From contig CP029329.1 in NCBI GenBank assembly GCA_003129525.1, positions 3,966,001 to 4,030,000 on the forward strand: DNA of 64,000 bases, written 5' to 3'. The DNA is from Clostridium beijerinckii. Lineage in GTDB: Bacteria > Bacillota > Clostridia > Clostridiales > Clostridiaceae. The position numbers and the translations under genes are program-made. Every line of letters starts with the position of its first letter. The first letter of the stretch is position 1. This document shows positions 27,044 through 36,919 of the stretch, piece after piece. The notes beneath the pieces were generated by a model that ran no database searches, had not been told where the DNA came from, and saw only the letters and a list, made by a program, of their open reading frames with translations.

Positions 27044-30028
27044 TTAATTCTTTAATTTCCAAAACTCTTCATCCGTTAACAAATACCTATATAAAATTTT
27101 CTTCTCATCTTCAGTAGCAAATTGATTTTCTACTGCAAATTTTAATTTTTCTATATTCATATTATTTTTATTTTTTAATATTATATCTAAATATTTTTCA
27201 TTTTTGAATATGTTTTCCCACCTATAATCATTTATATCTATTTGGGAATAATCAAAATTATTAGGTTCAAAAATAAATTTTAAATATATTGAGTATTCTT
27301 TATATTTTTCTAAAAACGACACATCTTCTACCTTTCCAATAATATGCAATATTATACAATTTTCTATTGCGCCTTCTAAATGATCTGGAAATGTTCTCAT
27401 ATTATGTCCATTTCCTCTTTTCTCTATTTCATTTTCAATTATATTAATATACTTTTGTATTATTCTTTCATCCAAACTTAATATATTATCATTGATTAAC
27501 CAAAATAAATTATTATAATTTACATAATCAAAATCATATGATATAAGCATAGAATAGTATTTTTCTTTTTGCACATCACTTAAGTTTTTTCTAATCATAA
27601 ATAACATTTCAAATTTTTCTTGAATAGCTATCTCGCTTAGAAAAATGTTATCTATTTTTTCATATACATTATCTTTTTTATATTTACACAATAAATTTAT
27701 TATCTTTTCTAATTGATTTATTGCCCTTCTGCCTTTTGCTTCTTTAATCAAATCATAATCTAATAAATTTACAAGTATTTGATTGAATTCTAGTATATTA
27801 TCATTAATAAATTCTTTGCATATTAACAATACTGAATCTAAAATATTTACAACTAAACCGTTAAATTCACCTAAACATTGCTCTATTAATCGAGATAATT
27901 CTTGTACAATTGTTCTCTTTTCTTCAATATTTAACAATAGTTTGCTTAACACTAAAACAAAGCAGTGTAGTTGATCATACATAAATCTATTTTTAAATGT
28001 TATCATACTACTACAGTAATTCTTAAATTTTATCAATATTTGTTTATTATTAATATCTTTTGATAATTTCAATTCTTTTACTTTATATATATTAAGCCAA
28101 TTGTTTAACTCTTTGGATTGTACATATTTAATAAGCATATCTAAATCAAATTCATTTATTTCATATTCTTCTAATTTTGTTCCTGTCCCAAAGTACATGT
28201 TTGTTTTTTGGTTTTTGCTAGGTGTATAGGTACATAATATAGCTTTCAAATAGTATTTAAAATACTCTTTAGGATTAGAAAAATAATCTAACGTCAAATT
28301 ATTAAGTTTAAAATAAAAATAATAATCATATGCAAAACCTTGTAATTCCAGTAGATTTACTAATGCGTTTCCCCAAAATGTACTACCATCTATATTTAAA
28401 TATCTACTTTCATGCTTTTCGAATAAACTTTTTTGACTTAGTAAATTTTCTTCTATTCCTAAAATAATTTTTTTCATAAACTTATAAGCTTTTTGTTCCT
28501 TATCTGAAAGTTGATTAATAATCCCTTGAATCTTTTTCCAATCTTTATCTGTCTCTTCATATTTCTTTTTTTTATAAGCTATGTTATTAAAAGTATAAAC
28601 TATTAAATCATGTATGCTTCTATTATGTAATAGTTTATTTTTCATTTGAATTAACATATCTTTATAATCATTTGTTCTTTCTATTTCATCTGGCTTTATT
28701 AAATAGTAGTAGTACATTTTCAATTTATCATCTCTGAGTATTGACATTTTCTTTAAAATATCATTATAATCATTATTTAAATATAGTAGAAATAATTCTT
28801 CATTTATATCGTATTCTTCATCGATTGTTATCTCAACTTGATCTAGCTTATCGCTTGTACTACAGTAAATATACCAAATACCCGTTCGTCTTAATATTTC
28901 TTTTATTTCAAGCGCTTTTGTTCCATTAGATTCTACTATTTTTTTTATTTCATTGTATTCACTTTCATCAAAAAATTCCATCATATATCCGTTTAATTTT
29001 GTTCCTTTAAATGAATGCACTGACGTTAATTCTTCATATGATATTCTTTTAAATTCATTAAATACACTAAATTGATCTAATAATATGTCAACTAGTGGCT
29101 CAACTAAAAAATCATTTGTTGAATCTAAAATATAATCTAAACAAGAATAAACTTCTTTCCCATAATAATCTAAGTTAATATCCTTATTTTTATCTTTTAT
29201 CTCTTTGGGCAACTCATATGTATTAATAACATAAACATTATTTGCTTCCAAATAAGATTCAATATATTTTTCTGTTGGTTTATTATCTATTTGAATAATA
29301 TAATTTTTAGGTCTTTCTTCAAATACATTATTTTCTTTAGCTAAATAATCAATCCATCCCAAAATCAATTTTAAATTATAGTCATTAAGAGAATATCCTA
29401 CAAATAAAAATGTATGATCAATAAGCAATGACTTGATTTTTGTTTCTATAAGTACATGGGTATGAGAATATGAAATATAATCTTGTTCCTTCAATACTAT
29501 ACTATCTAAATCATTTATATCCCCATGCATTTTTATAATATAATGATTATTACTTTGCTTTAACAAGTCTTCATCTTTATATACACACTTATATAATCTA
29601 GTATTAGGATTATTGCAATTTTCTATCAACGTATCATAGTTTGTCGTTATTATATGATCTGGTAGTAATTCTAAAATTATATTGTTAATTTCATTTGATT
29701 CTGCATCTATTCCTAAAGTATCTTTGATAATACTTTTATATTTTGTGTGATTTTCGGATTTATCAATATCATAATAATATTGTGGAATTTTCAAAAACTC
29801 ATCTTGAGAAAAATTGTACTTTTCAGAACATTCATTGCTACACTTTATCTCATTTTTAAAATTACACTTATCACATTTATAATATTTTAATTCATCTGCA
29901 AAAACATTAATTAATCCACCCCACGTTGGTATATTAGAATTTTTAGATACACCTGCTCCAACAAAAATTACCAATCGATTATTTTCTTTTGCTTGTCTTA
30001 TATCTTTTATTTTTTTCTTTAATTCCAT
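27044..30028 (-). CDS. SIR2-domain anti-phage protein (DSR-like), 994 residues
   Basis: The N-terminal 230 residues are a SIR2/sirtuin-fold NAD-binding domain: VIFVGAGVSKNSNIPTWGGL (residues 20-39), IITTNYDTLIEN (126-137), IIKMHGDINDLDSIV (165-179), TFLFVGYSLNDYNLKLILG (206-224). A Cys-rich insert (CDKCNFKNEIKCSNEC, 52-67) may bind zinc. The remaining 750 residues are helical repeats of unknown detail. The size and layout resemble the defence-associated sirtuins DSR1/DSR2, which deplete NAD+ on sensing phage proteins. Which DSR type cannot be told. It has its own terminator. The metallo-beta-lactamase gene lies 160 bases upstream on the same strand, so a joint operon is possible. Confidence 0.8.
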   Translation of the reverse strand: MELKKKIKDIRQAKENNRLVIFVGAGVSKNSNIPTWGGLINVFADELKYYKCDKCNFKNEIKCSNECSEKYNFSQDEFLKIPQYYYDIDKSENHTKYKSIIKDTLGIDAESNEINNIILELLPDHIITTNYDTLIENCNNPNTRLYKCVYKDEDLLKQSNNHYIIKMHGDINDLDSIVLKEQDYISYSHTHVLIETKIKSLLIDHTFLFVGYSLNDYNLKLILGWIDYLAKENNVFEERPKNYIIQIDNKPTEKYIESYLEANNVYVINTYELPKEIKDKNKDINLDYYGKEVYSCLDYILDSTNDFLVEPLVDILLDQFSVFNEFKRISYEELTSVHSFKGTKLNGYMMEFFDESEYNEIKKIVESNGTKALEIKEILRRTGIWYIYCSTSDKLDQVEITIDEEYDINEELFLLYLNNDYNDILKKMSILRDDKLKMYYYYLIKPDEIERTNDYKDMLIQMKNKLLHNRSIHDLIVYTFNNIAYKKKKYEETDKDWKKIQGIINQLSDKEQKAYKFMKKIILGIEENLLSQKSLFEKHESRYLNIDGSTFWGNALVNLLELQGFAYDYYFYFKLNNLTLDYFSNPKEYFKYYLKAILCTYTPSKNQKTNMYFGTGTKLEEYEINEFDLDMLIKYVQSKELNNWLNIYKVKELKLSKDINNKQILIKFKNYCSSMITFKNRFMYDQLHCFVLVLSKLLLNIEEKRTIVQELSRLIEQCLGEFNGLVVNILDSVLLICKEFINDNILEFNQILVNLLDYDLIKEAKGRRAINQLEKIINLLCKYKKDNVYEKIDNIFLSEIAIQEKFEMLFMIRKNLSDVQKEKYYSMLISYDFDYVNYNNLFWLINDNILSLDERIIQKYINIIENEIEKRGNGHNMRTFPDHLEGAIENCIILHIIGKVEDVSFLEKYKEYSIYLKFIFEPNNFDYSQIDINDYRWENIFKNEKYLDIILKNKNNMNIEKLKFAVENQFATEDEKKILYRYLLTDEEFWKLKN

Positions 30029-30188
30029 TTTATACTTTTCCTTTACTCGAAATCTTCAAATAACTTTATTATTACAAATTTTAATCTATAGCATTTTCCT
30101 CAAGTGATATTCCAAATATCATATCTATTAGTCATAAAACTTGTAATTCTACTGTTAAATTTTTTTTACAAACTCACATATATAAATG

Positions 30189-31328
30189 TTAATGACATAT
30201 TGGATTCCAAGATATTCTGCAATATACTTCACTAGCTTTAAATTCACTAACAATATGCAAAGTTATATTTTCCTCCGAATATATTTCTTTAACCACTTCA
30301 ATATGTGGGTGATGAAATTTATTTCTAAATCCTGCAGATATTATATATTCAATTTTTTTATACTCTAAAAATTCTTTATTAAAATTATGTTTAGATCCGT
30401 GATGTGGTAACTGTATTATCCCTAACTTGTCCCAATATTTTTCATATTTATATTTCAATCTTTCAAATTTTTTACCACTTGCATCATAATCTCCTAAATA
30501 TAAACATCCCAAATTATTATTATACTTGTCATATTTAAAACATACACCCATAAGTCCACACTTTACATTGTTACATGCTTCTAATTTATATTTTGTTTCA
30601 TAACTTTTGCTAATTAATCCAGAATATATTACCATAGAATTAGTATTTAAATCACCTTTAATAGAATTGTAAGCCTTCATGATTTTATCTTTATTATTTC
30701 TCCAAGTAATTTCAAAATCATTTATTGTTGTAATTTCTATCTTTTCTCTATTTATCTCATCTTGTAATTGCTTAGCTCTTACATTTTCTTGAAAATTATA
30801 AGGTATAAATACCCAACCACCTGCATTTTCAAATGTAATTTTAGTTCCTGATTCTATTTCGCCATATATTGTTTCTATATCAATACTTTGATCTCTATGA
30901 CTACTATTAACTGAATCTTGTTTCACATATATAATCTCAGTTTTTCCAAGAACTACTTCTGGATTTTTAATTAAATTTCTATTGAAATCATATTGTCCTT
31001 CTTTTTTTTCCTCATCTTTTTCTTCTTTACAATATGAATCTAGTAACATTAAAACCTTTTGCTCTTCCGTTAGCAATGGTAAAAATATTCTTTCAATGTT
31101 ACAGTAATCTAATAAATGTTCTATTGCATTTACATGATCATCATGAAAATGAGAGATAAATATTGCATTAATTTTCTCATTTTCATCAAATCTATCATTA
31201 ATTTTTTGGCTTATAACCTCCATATTAGTATCTGATCCGCAATCAAATATCATGTTGAAATTATTAAATTTTTCTGTATAAAATCCACCTTGCCCTATAG
31301 AATTAAAAGTACGTTTCATATATTCCAT
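30189..31328 (-). CDS. Metallo-beta-lactamase-fold hydrolase (ComEC C-domain-like)
   Basis: A 379-residue protein. The zinc-site motif HFHDDH is at residues 60-65, preceded by MIFDCGSD. Later features are LGDYDASGKKFERLKYKY, LPHHGSKHNFNKEFL and a C-terminal SAGFRNKFHHPH. This matches the ComEC/Rec2 soluble MBL family, often found as a stand-alone defence-island protein, and nuclease or phosphodiesterase activity is likely. There is no signal peptide or membrane part. GAGGTG precedes the ATG. A 23-residue Glu/Lys-rich insertion (EEKDEEKKEG) sits between core motifs. It stands between the DUF2075 operon terminator and the SIR2 gene. Confidence 0.82.
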   Translation of the reverse strand: MEYMKRTFNSIGQGGFYTEKFNNFNMIFDCGSDTNMEVISQKINDRFDENEKINAIFISHFHDDHVNAIEHLLDYCNIERIFLPLLTEEQKVLMLLDSYCKEEKDEEKKEGQYDFNRNLIKNPEVVLGKTEIIYVKQDSVNSSHRDQSIDIETIYGEIESGTKITFENAGGWVFIPYNFQENVRAKQLQDEINREKIEITTINDFEITWRNNKDKIMKAYNSIKGDLNTNSMVIYSGLISKSYETKYKLEACNNVKCGLMGVCFKYDKYNNNLGCLYLGDYDASGKKFERLKYKYEKYWDKLGIIQLPHHGSKHNFNKEFLEYKKIEYIISAGFRNKFHHPHIEVVKEIYSEENITLHIVSEFKASEVYCRISWNPICH

Positions 31329-31407
31329 ATTTGCACCTCTTTCAATTTACAATATTATCCTTACAAGTTGTATACTATCACCTATTGGTTTGTTCTTCAA
31401 CAAAAAT

Positions 31408-31431
31408 AACCATAAATAATTATTTATGGTT
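31408..31431 (-). terminator. Terminator of the DUF2075/MazG operon
   Basis: Perfect palindrome of AACCATAAATAA and its complement, about 35 bases after the stop of DUF2075 copy 2, flanked by A/T tracts on both sides. Confidence 0.65.
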
Positions 31432-31462
31432 AAAATATTTGTGTTTATATATTTTTTCTTTG

Positions 31463-33340
31463 TTATTCCACCCTGCTCTTAAAAAATCTCTCCGTATCCC
31501 TATCCTCAAAATAAACATAGCACCCCTTCATCCCTCTAGATAAAAGTACTCGATAAGTATTCTTAAGTAACTCAACAAGCTTTTCCTTAGATCTTTTTAC
31601 AACAGTATCTTCACAATGTTCCTTATTTCCAATCCACTTCTGCAAATCTAAATCATAAGTCAAATCTTTACCTACAATTACTCCCACATAATCAAATTCA
31701 AATCCTTGTGCTGTATAAATACATCCAATTTGATTTATTCCATTTTCATCATGTGCCCACTTTGGCGCCTTTGGTATATTGGTATTTATATTTCTTATAT
31801 CTGGATGAGCATTCCAAGGTCTTTTAAAATCACCTATTACCACATCATTTTTTAAAGTACCATCTTCATTAGGTTCTTTTGACCATGGCCAACAAAATCC
31901 TGCAACTATTCTTGCGGAATAGCCTTCTTTTGATTTTTCTTTTATCATGTTTTCAAGTTCTAATGGTGACTTTGCTATTTTAAAATCAAATTTATCTTCA
32001 TTACAATTCCAAATAATATTTGCTGTAGGTCTAACACCCAAAGTATTATCAATCCAATTTACAAACCCATCTGAACCATCACATCTAAATTGTGCTTTTA
32101 GCTCATATTCATATATTTCGCAGCCTTTTTCCAAAGCTTTTTCTTTTATATACTCTGTAGATCCTATTTCATCAGGTCTTACTACTTGCCTGTCATCTAT
32201 AAAAAATACACTTACTTTTGCTGTCCTAATTAACTCTTCTATCTGCTCTAAGTCAGATTTTATTTCCTTTTTAGTAAATCTACTATTACTTGTCTTACGA
32301 ATTCTATGAGCTTCATCACATATTAAGACATCTAACATATTTTCACTTGCTACCATATAACTATTAAAATACTTAAATTCAGAAGATCCTTTGCTTCCTA
32401 TTACTGTTCTTAAAGTTTCAGTAAATGCCCTAGATCCTGTAGCATATTGTGTAACATAACCTTCCTTTAATAAATCAGCCATTAAATTTATTGCAACTAC
32501 TGACTTTCCTGTACCTGGACCACCTTTAATTATCAATACTTTCTTTTTATCATTCTTGCAAGATTCTTCAGCGGTTGCAAGTACTTTATCATATACTATT
32601 TGTTGTTCATCTAATAAAATATATTTAGGAGTACCTTTTATTATATTAGATACATGATTCATAAGCTTTTTCGTAGGTTTGTATTTACCATTCTCCACCT
32701 TTTTAAGTATTTCTACGCCTTTACCATTACCTACTTTATCAGCAATATATTTTCCTAATTTTTCTTTATCATCATTGCTAAACATTGGATAGTTATTAAT
32801 TATAGAATTAAACTTTTCATTTAATATTGCATCTTCAGTCTGATATTTATAATTATGCAAATAGGAGCACGCACTTAAAATAATTTTATCCTCTTCACCA
32901 CTATTAAAAGCAGTATGAGTATCTCCTAAATACCTCATATATTGACCTACTTGTGCTGATGGATGAAGTACATCTTTTTTAACTCCACCAATCCAAGTCA
33001 CAACTTCATTCTTACCATTTGATTTATCACATTTACTCCATTGTTTTAATTCTATAATTACAGCTTCATCTATATTAACTTTGCTCTTACCAGTTACCAT
33101 ACAATCTAATCTTTTTGATGTTAATGGTAACTGATATTCAAGTAAAACTCCATTGTCCTTAAGTCCAATTTCACTAAATATATCAGATAATTCCTTCAAG
33201 GAATTCTTCCAAGATAAGACTTCATTTTCAGAAGGAACATGTCTAAACTTACTAAAAAAGCCTAACTTAAGTTTTTCGGCAATATGGTTTCTATTATTAT
33301 CTAATATAAACTGCTCTGCAGTGCCTGAATATAATCTCAT
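31463..33340 (-). CDS. DUF2075 nuclease-helicase, copy 2
   Basis: A 625-residue protein, and the closest relative of copy 1: LLEYQLPLTSKRLDCMV, VIIELKQWSKCDKSNG, IIKGGPGTGKSVVAINLM, LDVLICDEAHRIR, YTAQGFEFDYVGVIVG and C-terminal YVYFEDRDTERFFKSRVE. All putative nuclease and ATPase residues are conserved. It begins 1 base after the stop of the MazG-like gene, with GAGG before the ATG, and is the last gene of a four-gene operon that begins with copy 3. Having two nuclease-helicases of the same family in one operon suggests either heteromeric assembly or fusion of two cassettes by recombination. Confidence 0.85.
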   Translation of the reverse strand: MRLYSGTAEQFILDNNRNHIAEKLKLGFFSKFRHVPSENEVLSWKNSLKELSDIFSEIGLKDNGVLLEYQLPLTSKRLDCMVTGKSKVNIDEAVIIELKQWSKCDKSNGKNEVVTWIGGVKKDVLHPSAQVGQYMRYLGDTHTAFNSGEEDKIILSACSYLHNYKYQTEDAILNEKFNSIINNYPMFSNDDKEKLGKYIADKVGNGKGVEILKKVENGKYKPTKKLMNHVSNIIKGTPKYILLDEQQIVYDKVLATAEESCKNDKKKVLIIKGGPGTGKSVVAINLMADLLKEGYVTQYATGSRAFTETLRTVIGSKGSSEFKYFNSYMVASENMLDVLICDEAHRIRKTSNSRFTKKEIKSDLEQIEELIRTAKVSVFFIDDRQVVRPDEIGSTEYIKEKALEKGCEIYEYELKAQFRCDGSDGFVNWIDNTLGVRPTANIIWNCNEDKFDFKIAKSPLELENMIKEKSKEGYSARIVAGFCWPWSKEPNEDGTLKNDVVIGDFKRPWNAHPDIRNINTNIPKAPKWAHDENGINQIGCIYTAQGFEFDYVGVIVGKDLTYDLDLQKWIGNKEHCEDTVVKRSKEKLVELLKNTYRVLLSRGMKGCYVYFEDRDTERFFKSRVE

Positions 33341-33341
33341 A

Positions 33342-33704
33342 CTAATCCTCCGAATACTTTTTATTAGACCCTTTAAATTTTTCTACATTATACTTTTTAT
33401 TATTCTTTTCAATTTTCTTCTTTAATACTTCTGATAAATCTATATTATTCATTTGAGCAAATCTTAGCAAGAAGAAAAATATATCTGCAGTTTCATCCTC
33501 TATATCTTCTCTTTTCTTAATATTATCAAATATTTCTTTCATATCCTCTTCATTCTTAAATCTAAACAATGATAATAATTCATTTGCCTCTGTAGATATT
33601 CCAATAGCTAAATCCTTTGGATTATGAAATTGCTCCCAATCTCTATCATCACAAAATTTCTTAACCAGTTCCATTGACTCACTAATATTGATTTTGTTGT
33701 CCAT
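33342..33704 (-). CDS. MazG-like nucleotide pyrophosphohydrolase
   Basis: A 120-residue protein, the normal size for single-domain MazG-like/dCTPase-type enzymes. It contains the DWEQFHNPKDLAIGISTEAN segment, the metal-binding EANELLSLFRF, and EDETADIFFFLLRFAQMN (the paired ExxE ... ExxD motif). It should hydrolyse a nucleoside triphosphate to the monophosphate and pyrophosphate. AAGGTG precedes the ATG. Enclosed in an operon between the 348-residue protein and DUF2075 copy 2, it may adjust nucleotide pools or remove an alarmone or modified nucleotide during phage attack. That role is inferred. Confidence 0.85.
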   Translation of the reverse strand: MDNKINISESMELVKKFCDDRDWEQFHNPKDLAIGISTEANELLSLFRFKNEEDMKEIFDNIKKREDIEDETADIFFFLLRFAQMNNIDLSEVLKKKIEKNNKKYNVEKFKGSNKKYSED

Positions 33705-33750
33705 ATATTACACCTTCTTTTTTCTTTAAATCTAAATATTAACATCATCA

Positions 33751-34797
33751 TTATTTATTAAAATAATACCGCAACGTCTTAGTACTACTCATTCCACTAC
33801 CTGTATCTTTTATTATTTCAAATGGATATTTATATATTTTTAACATTGCATTACACACTGATGGAACCCTATTCTTTAATCCCATTATTTTATGAATTTC
33901 ACCTGAAGAAACATCTAGATACAATTTTTCATTTTCTTTTGATTCATCTAATATTTTCAATATACATTCTGTTATATCATTTTTTAAATTCATCGTTTTT
34001 TCAGTTTTGCTATTTTTGCTATTTTTGCAATATACATTCTTATGGTTAATACTGTATGATTCACAAAATTGTATAATTTTTTCTATTTGTTCTATTGAAT
34101 ACTGTTCTTTGTTCTCTAAAATATATCCTATCTGCCAGAAATACATATCAATAAGCTTCATAGCTGGATAGTATACTCTATCATTAATAAATAATTCTCT
34201 ACATGAAGTAAATTCATCTACAAATTCATTATAAAATTTCACTAACGTTTTTAATGACTCCTCACATAAATTTGTATTTTTTAAACCATGTGCTTTAATT
34301 CCACTAACAAAATATCTGTCATATGCAGGCATTATTCCATACACACCTAATAATATTTTTGAGCATAATGTATCCGTTACAGATACTCTTTTTCTTTCAC
34401 CATTAACCTCATAAATGTTATTTTCATAAGAACTTATCGTATCTTCAATCATTTCATCAATACCATCAAAATCATCAAGTTTAATTATTTTATTTTCTCC
34501 GTTGCAAAAATACTTTTTATATTTATTATTTTTCACCACATTATTTATAAAATATCTATGTATCCTATAATCCTTTTGAAGCAGAAATGAAGATCCTCTC
34601 ATCATACCCCAACTTGCTAAATAAAAGCCTAGATGTAAACATGCATAATCAAAATTCTCATCATTTTCAATGTTTTCTTCATGGTTGCCAAAGAAATTAT
34701 AACAATGTTCCCATGATTTATACCTATGATTATGATCATTTTTAGTAAATTTATGATATTCCTTTAACATTTCCGTTACCATTTTCATCACCCACAT
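33751..34797 (-). CDS. Unknown conserved-looking protein, 348 residues (DUF2075 partner)
   Basis: I know no function for this protein. The N-terminus carries the striking segment WEHCYNFFGNHEENIENDEN followed by CLHLGFYLASWGMMRGSSFL and LQKDYRIHRYFINNVV. The C-terminal 70 residues resemble a winged helix (SSGEIHKIMGLKNRVPSVCN then KIYKYPFEIIKDTGSGMSST), which could bind DNA. Several in-frame ATGs exist. GGGTGA lies best for the ATG at about 34782, so the product may be five residues shorter. It starts 3 bases after the stop of DUF2075 copy 3, showing translational coupling. It is a likely specific partner of that nuclease-helicase. Confidence 0.65.
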   Translation of the reverse strand: MWVMKMVTEMLKEYHKFTKNDHNHRYKSWEHCYNFFGNHEENIENDENFDYACLHLGFYLASWGMMRGSSFLLQKDYRIHRYFINNVVKNNKYKKYFCNGENKIIKLDDFDGIDEMIEDTISSYENNIYEVNGERKRVSVTDTLCSKILLGVYGIMPAYDRYFVSGIKAHGLKNTNLCEESLKTLVKFYNEFVDEFTSCRELFINDRVYYPAMKLIDMYFWQIGYILENKEQYSIEQIEKIIQFCESYSINHKNVYCKNSKNSKTEKTMNLKNDITECILKILDESKENEKLYLDVSSGEIHKIMGLKNRVPSVCNAMLKIYKYPFEIIKDTGSGMSSTKTLRYYFNK

Positions 34798-34800
34798 ATC

Positions 34801-36690
34801 TTATTTCTTAATTCTATAAATTCTATCTTTCAAATAACTAGAAAGACCTTTATCTGTGCAATATACATAACAACCTTTCATTCCTCTAGTAATTAATGTT
34901 CTATATGTATTTCTAATTATTTCATCTGCAATTTCCGCAGCTATCTTTGGTTCTTTTTTATGCATCCCCTTAATTCCACTTAATGATTTATCTGTGGATG
35001 CTCTTCTAGTAAAATCAGTAATTAACCTTTCATCTTGGAATCTTAAATCATCACCAATTATTACTCCGACATAATCAAATTCTAACCCTTGACATGTATG
35101 TATACAACCACTTTCACTTACTGAACTTTCATCAATTGCCCATGTTGAACTATTACTAAAATTCCATTTCATTTTAAAATTATGTTCTGGAATATCTATA
35201 TCATACTCTGCAGCATCTTTTCCACCTTTTTTAGTAATCCAATTCCAACAATATCCTGAAATTATTCTGGCTTTATTTCTTTCCTTATTTTTTTCTTCTA
35301 TTAATTCTGCCATTTCATTCGGATCATCTACTATTCTAAAATCATAATCAAAGTCATATCCATCAAAATTTGCAGTACTCCTAATTTCAAGAACATCATC
35401 AATCCAAGCTAAATATCCATCAGATCCACTACACCTAAACTGAGATTCTAGTTTAAGTTCTGTTACTTTAGCACCCTTTTCTTCTGCAAATTTTATAATA
35501 TCTGCTTTATTTCCTATATCACTAGTAGTAACCTTTTGATACTCATCAATAAAGAATACTGAAACTTTAGATGAATTAATAATTTCCTTCATTTGATTTT
35601 CACCTTTATTTTTAAACATTCCAGATTTCTCATTTAATCTATGAGCTTCATCAACAATTAACACATCAAACTCATCCACTTCAGATTCTGTATAAACACC
35701 AGAACCTTTAAATAAATTTTCTATATCTTTTTTCTTGTACTTTCCTTTAAGTTTCTGATGATAAACTTGTCTTGGTGCTGCATTTTTAGTTACATACTGA
35801 CAAACATATTCATATCCGCTTAGCTTAACTAATAGATTTATAGCTAGTACAGATTTACCAGTACCAGGACCTCCTTCAACAATAAATACATGATGTTTTC
35901 CATTTTCTACATCTCTTTTACTGTTTTTAAGAATTGTTTCATAAACTACCTTTTGATCATCAATCATCTTAAATTCTTGATTTCCATCAAGCATCATAGC
36001 TAGAGCATCCTGAAGAGATTTTGATGGTCTTATCTTACCTTGTTCTATTTTATAAAGACCTTCTTTATTATCAGCTTTCTTTATGTACTTAGTTATAAAT
36101 TTTCTAAGGTCTCCAATTTCCCCCTTACCAAAAACAGGTGCTTTTGAAGTATATTCATCGTATATTTCATCAATGATTGGATCATTTTTTTCAAGCTTAC
36201 TGTAATTATGTAAATATGCACATGGATGCAGAAGTAAATTATTTTTTTCAACAGCATCATTATAATCTTCAATTAGGCTTGCATATGACCATGCTTGATA
36301 AGATGGATGTGTAGTTTCCCTAATAGATCCACCAAGAAAAGTCATAACTAATCCATCCTTATCCTTTACTGCCTCAGCTTCTTGCCATTGCTTTAATTCA
36401 AAAATAATAATATTATTTCTATCATCGGCATCAAGACCAGTTAACATAAAATCAACTCTTCTTGAAGTTGCAGGAATCTTATACTCAATAGCAACTCCAC
36501 AATTATTAGGAATTGCATCTGTATTTAGAACTTTATACATATATTGCAAAGAATTATTCCATGAATCCATTTCATGCTGAGAAGTCCTTTTCCCCATCAT
36601 TTTTATAAAATTATCATTAATGCATGTAACTATAGTGTCCTCAGTTACATGTTCCATAAATTCATCCTTAGTAGCTTCATAAATAATCAT
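34801..36690 (-). CDS. DUF2075 nuclease-helicase, copy 3
   Basis: A 629-residue protein, the most diverged of the three copies. It has IEYKIPATSRRVDFMLTG, IIIFELKQWQEAE, a Walker A in VEGGPGTGKSVLAINLL, Walker B DVLIVDEAHRLNEKSG, SVFFIDEYQKVT, ESQFRCSGSDGYLAWIDD, HTCQGLEFDYVGVIIG, and the end TLITRGMKGCYVYCTDKGLS. The N-terminal E..D..ExK residues keep the nuclease-like pattern. GGGG precedes the ATG, and the shared promoter motif (36724-36751) lies about 35-60 bases upstream. It heads the operon copy 3 / 348-residue protein / MazG / copy 2. Confidence 0.85.
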   Translation of the reverse strand: MIIYEATKDEFMEHVTEDTIVTCINDNFIKMMGKRTSQHEMDSWNNSLQYMYKVLNTDAIPNNCGVAIEYKIPATSRRVDFMLTGLDADDRNNIIIFELKQWQEAEAVKDKDGLVMTFLGGSIRETTHPSYQAWSYASLIEDYNDAVEKNNLLLHPCAYLHNYSKLEKNDPIIDEIYDEYTSKAPVFGKGEIGDLRKFITKYIKKADNKEGLYKIEQGKIRPSKSLQDALAMMLDGNQEFKMIDDQKVVYETILKNSKRDVENGKHHVFIVEGGPGTGKSVLAINLLVKLSGYEYVCQYVTKNAAPRQVYHQKLKGKYKKKDIENLFKGSGVYTESEVDEFDVLIVDEAHRLNEKSGMFKNKGENQMKEIINSSKVSVFFIDEYQKVTTSDIGNKADIIKFAEEKGAKVTELKLESQFRCSGSDGYLAWIDDVLEIRSTANFDGYDFDYDFRIVDDPNEMAELIEEKNKERNKARIISGYCWNWITKKGGKDAAEYDIDIPEHNFKMKWNFSNSSTWAIDESSVSESGCIHTCQGLEFDYVGVIIGDDLRFQDERLITDFTRRASTDKSLSGIKGMHKKEPKIAAEIADEIIRNTYRTLITRGMKGCYVYCTDKGLSSYLKDRIYRIKK

Positions 36691-36723
36691 TTAGTTAACC
36701 CCTTAATACAAATTTATACTTAC

Positions 36724-36751
36724 AATACTGTAAATACCTATTTCTATTATA
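36724..36751 (-). promoter_or_regulatory. Shared operator-like motif and TATAAT, DUF2075 copy 3
   Basis: Reading leftward: TATAATAGAAATAGGTATTT then ACAGTATT. The core AAATAGGTATTTACAGTAT is identical to that upstream of the HNH gene at 21990. Confidence 0.65.
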
Positions 36752-36919
36752 CTCTATATAAAATAAATATTTCTATAATAAAAACTCCTTATTTTAAAAG
36801 GAGGATTACTCATTATATTTAGTTCACTTATAATTTCCATACAAACAGCTCCTATATTACAGTTTAAACGGTAACTACATTATCTTTGAGTCTTTCCAGA
36901 AGCTTATAATAAGATAATA

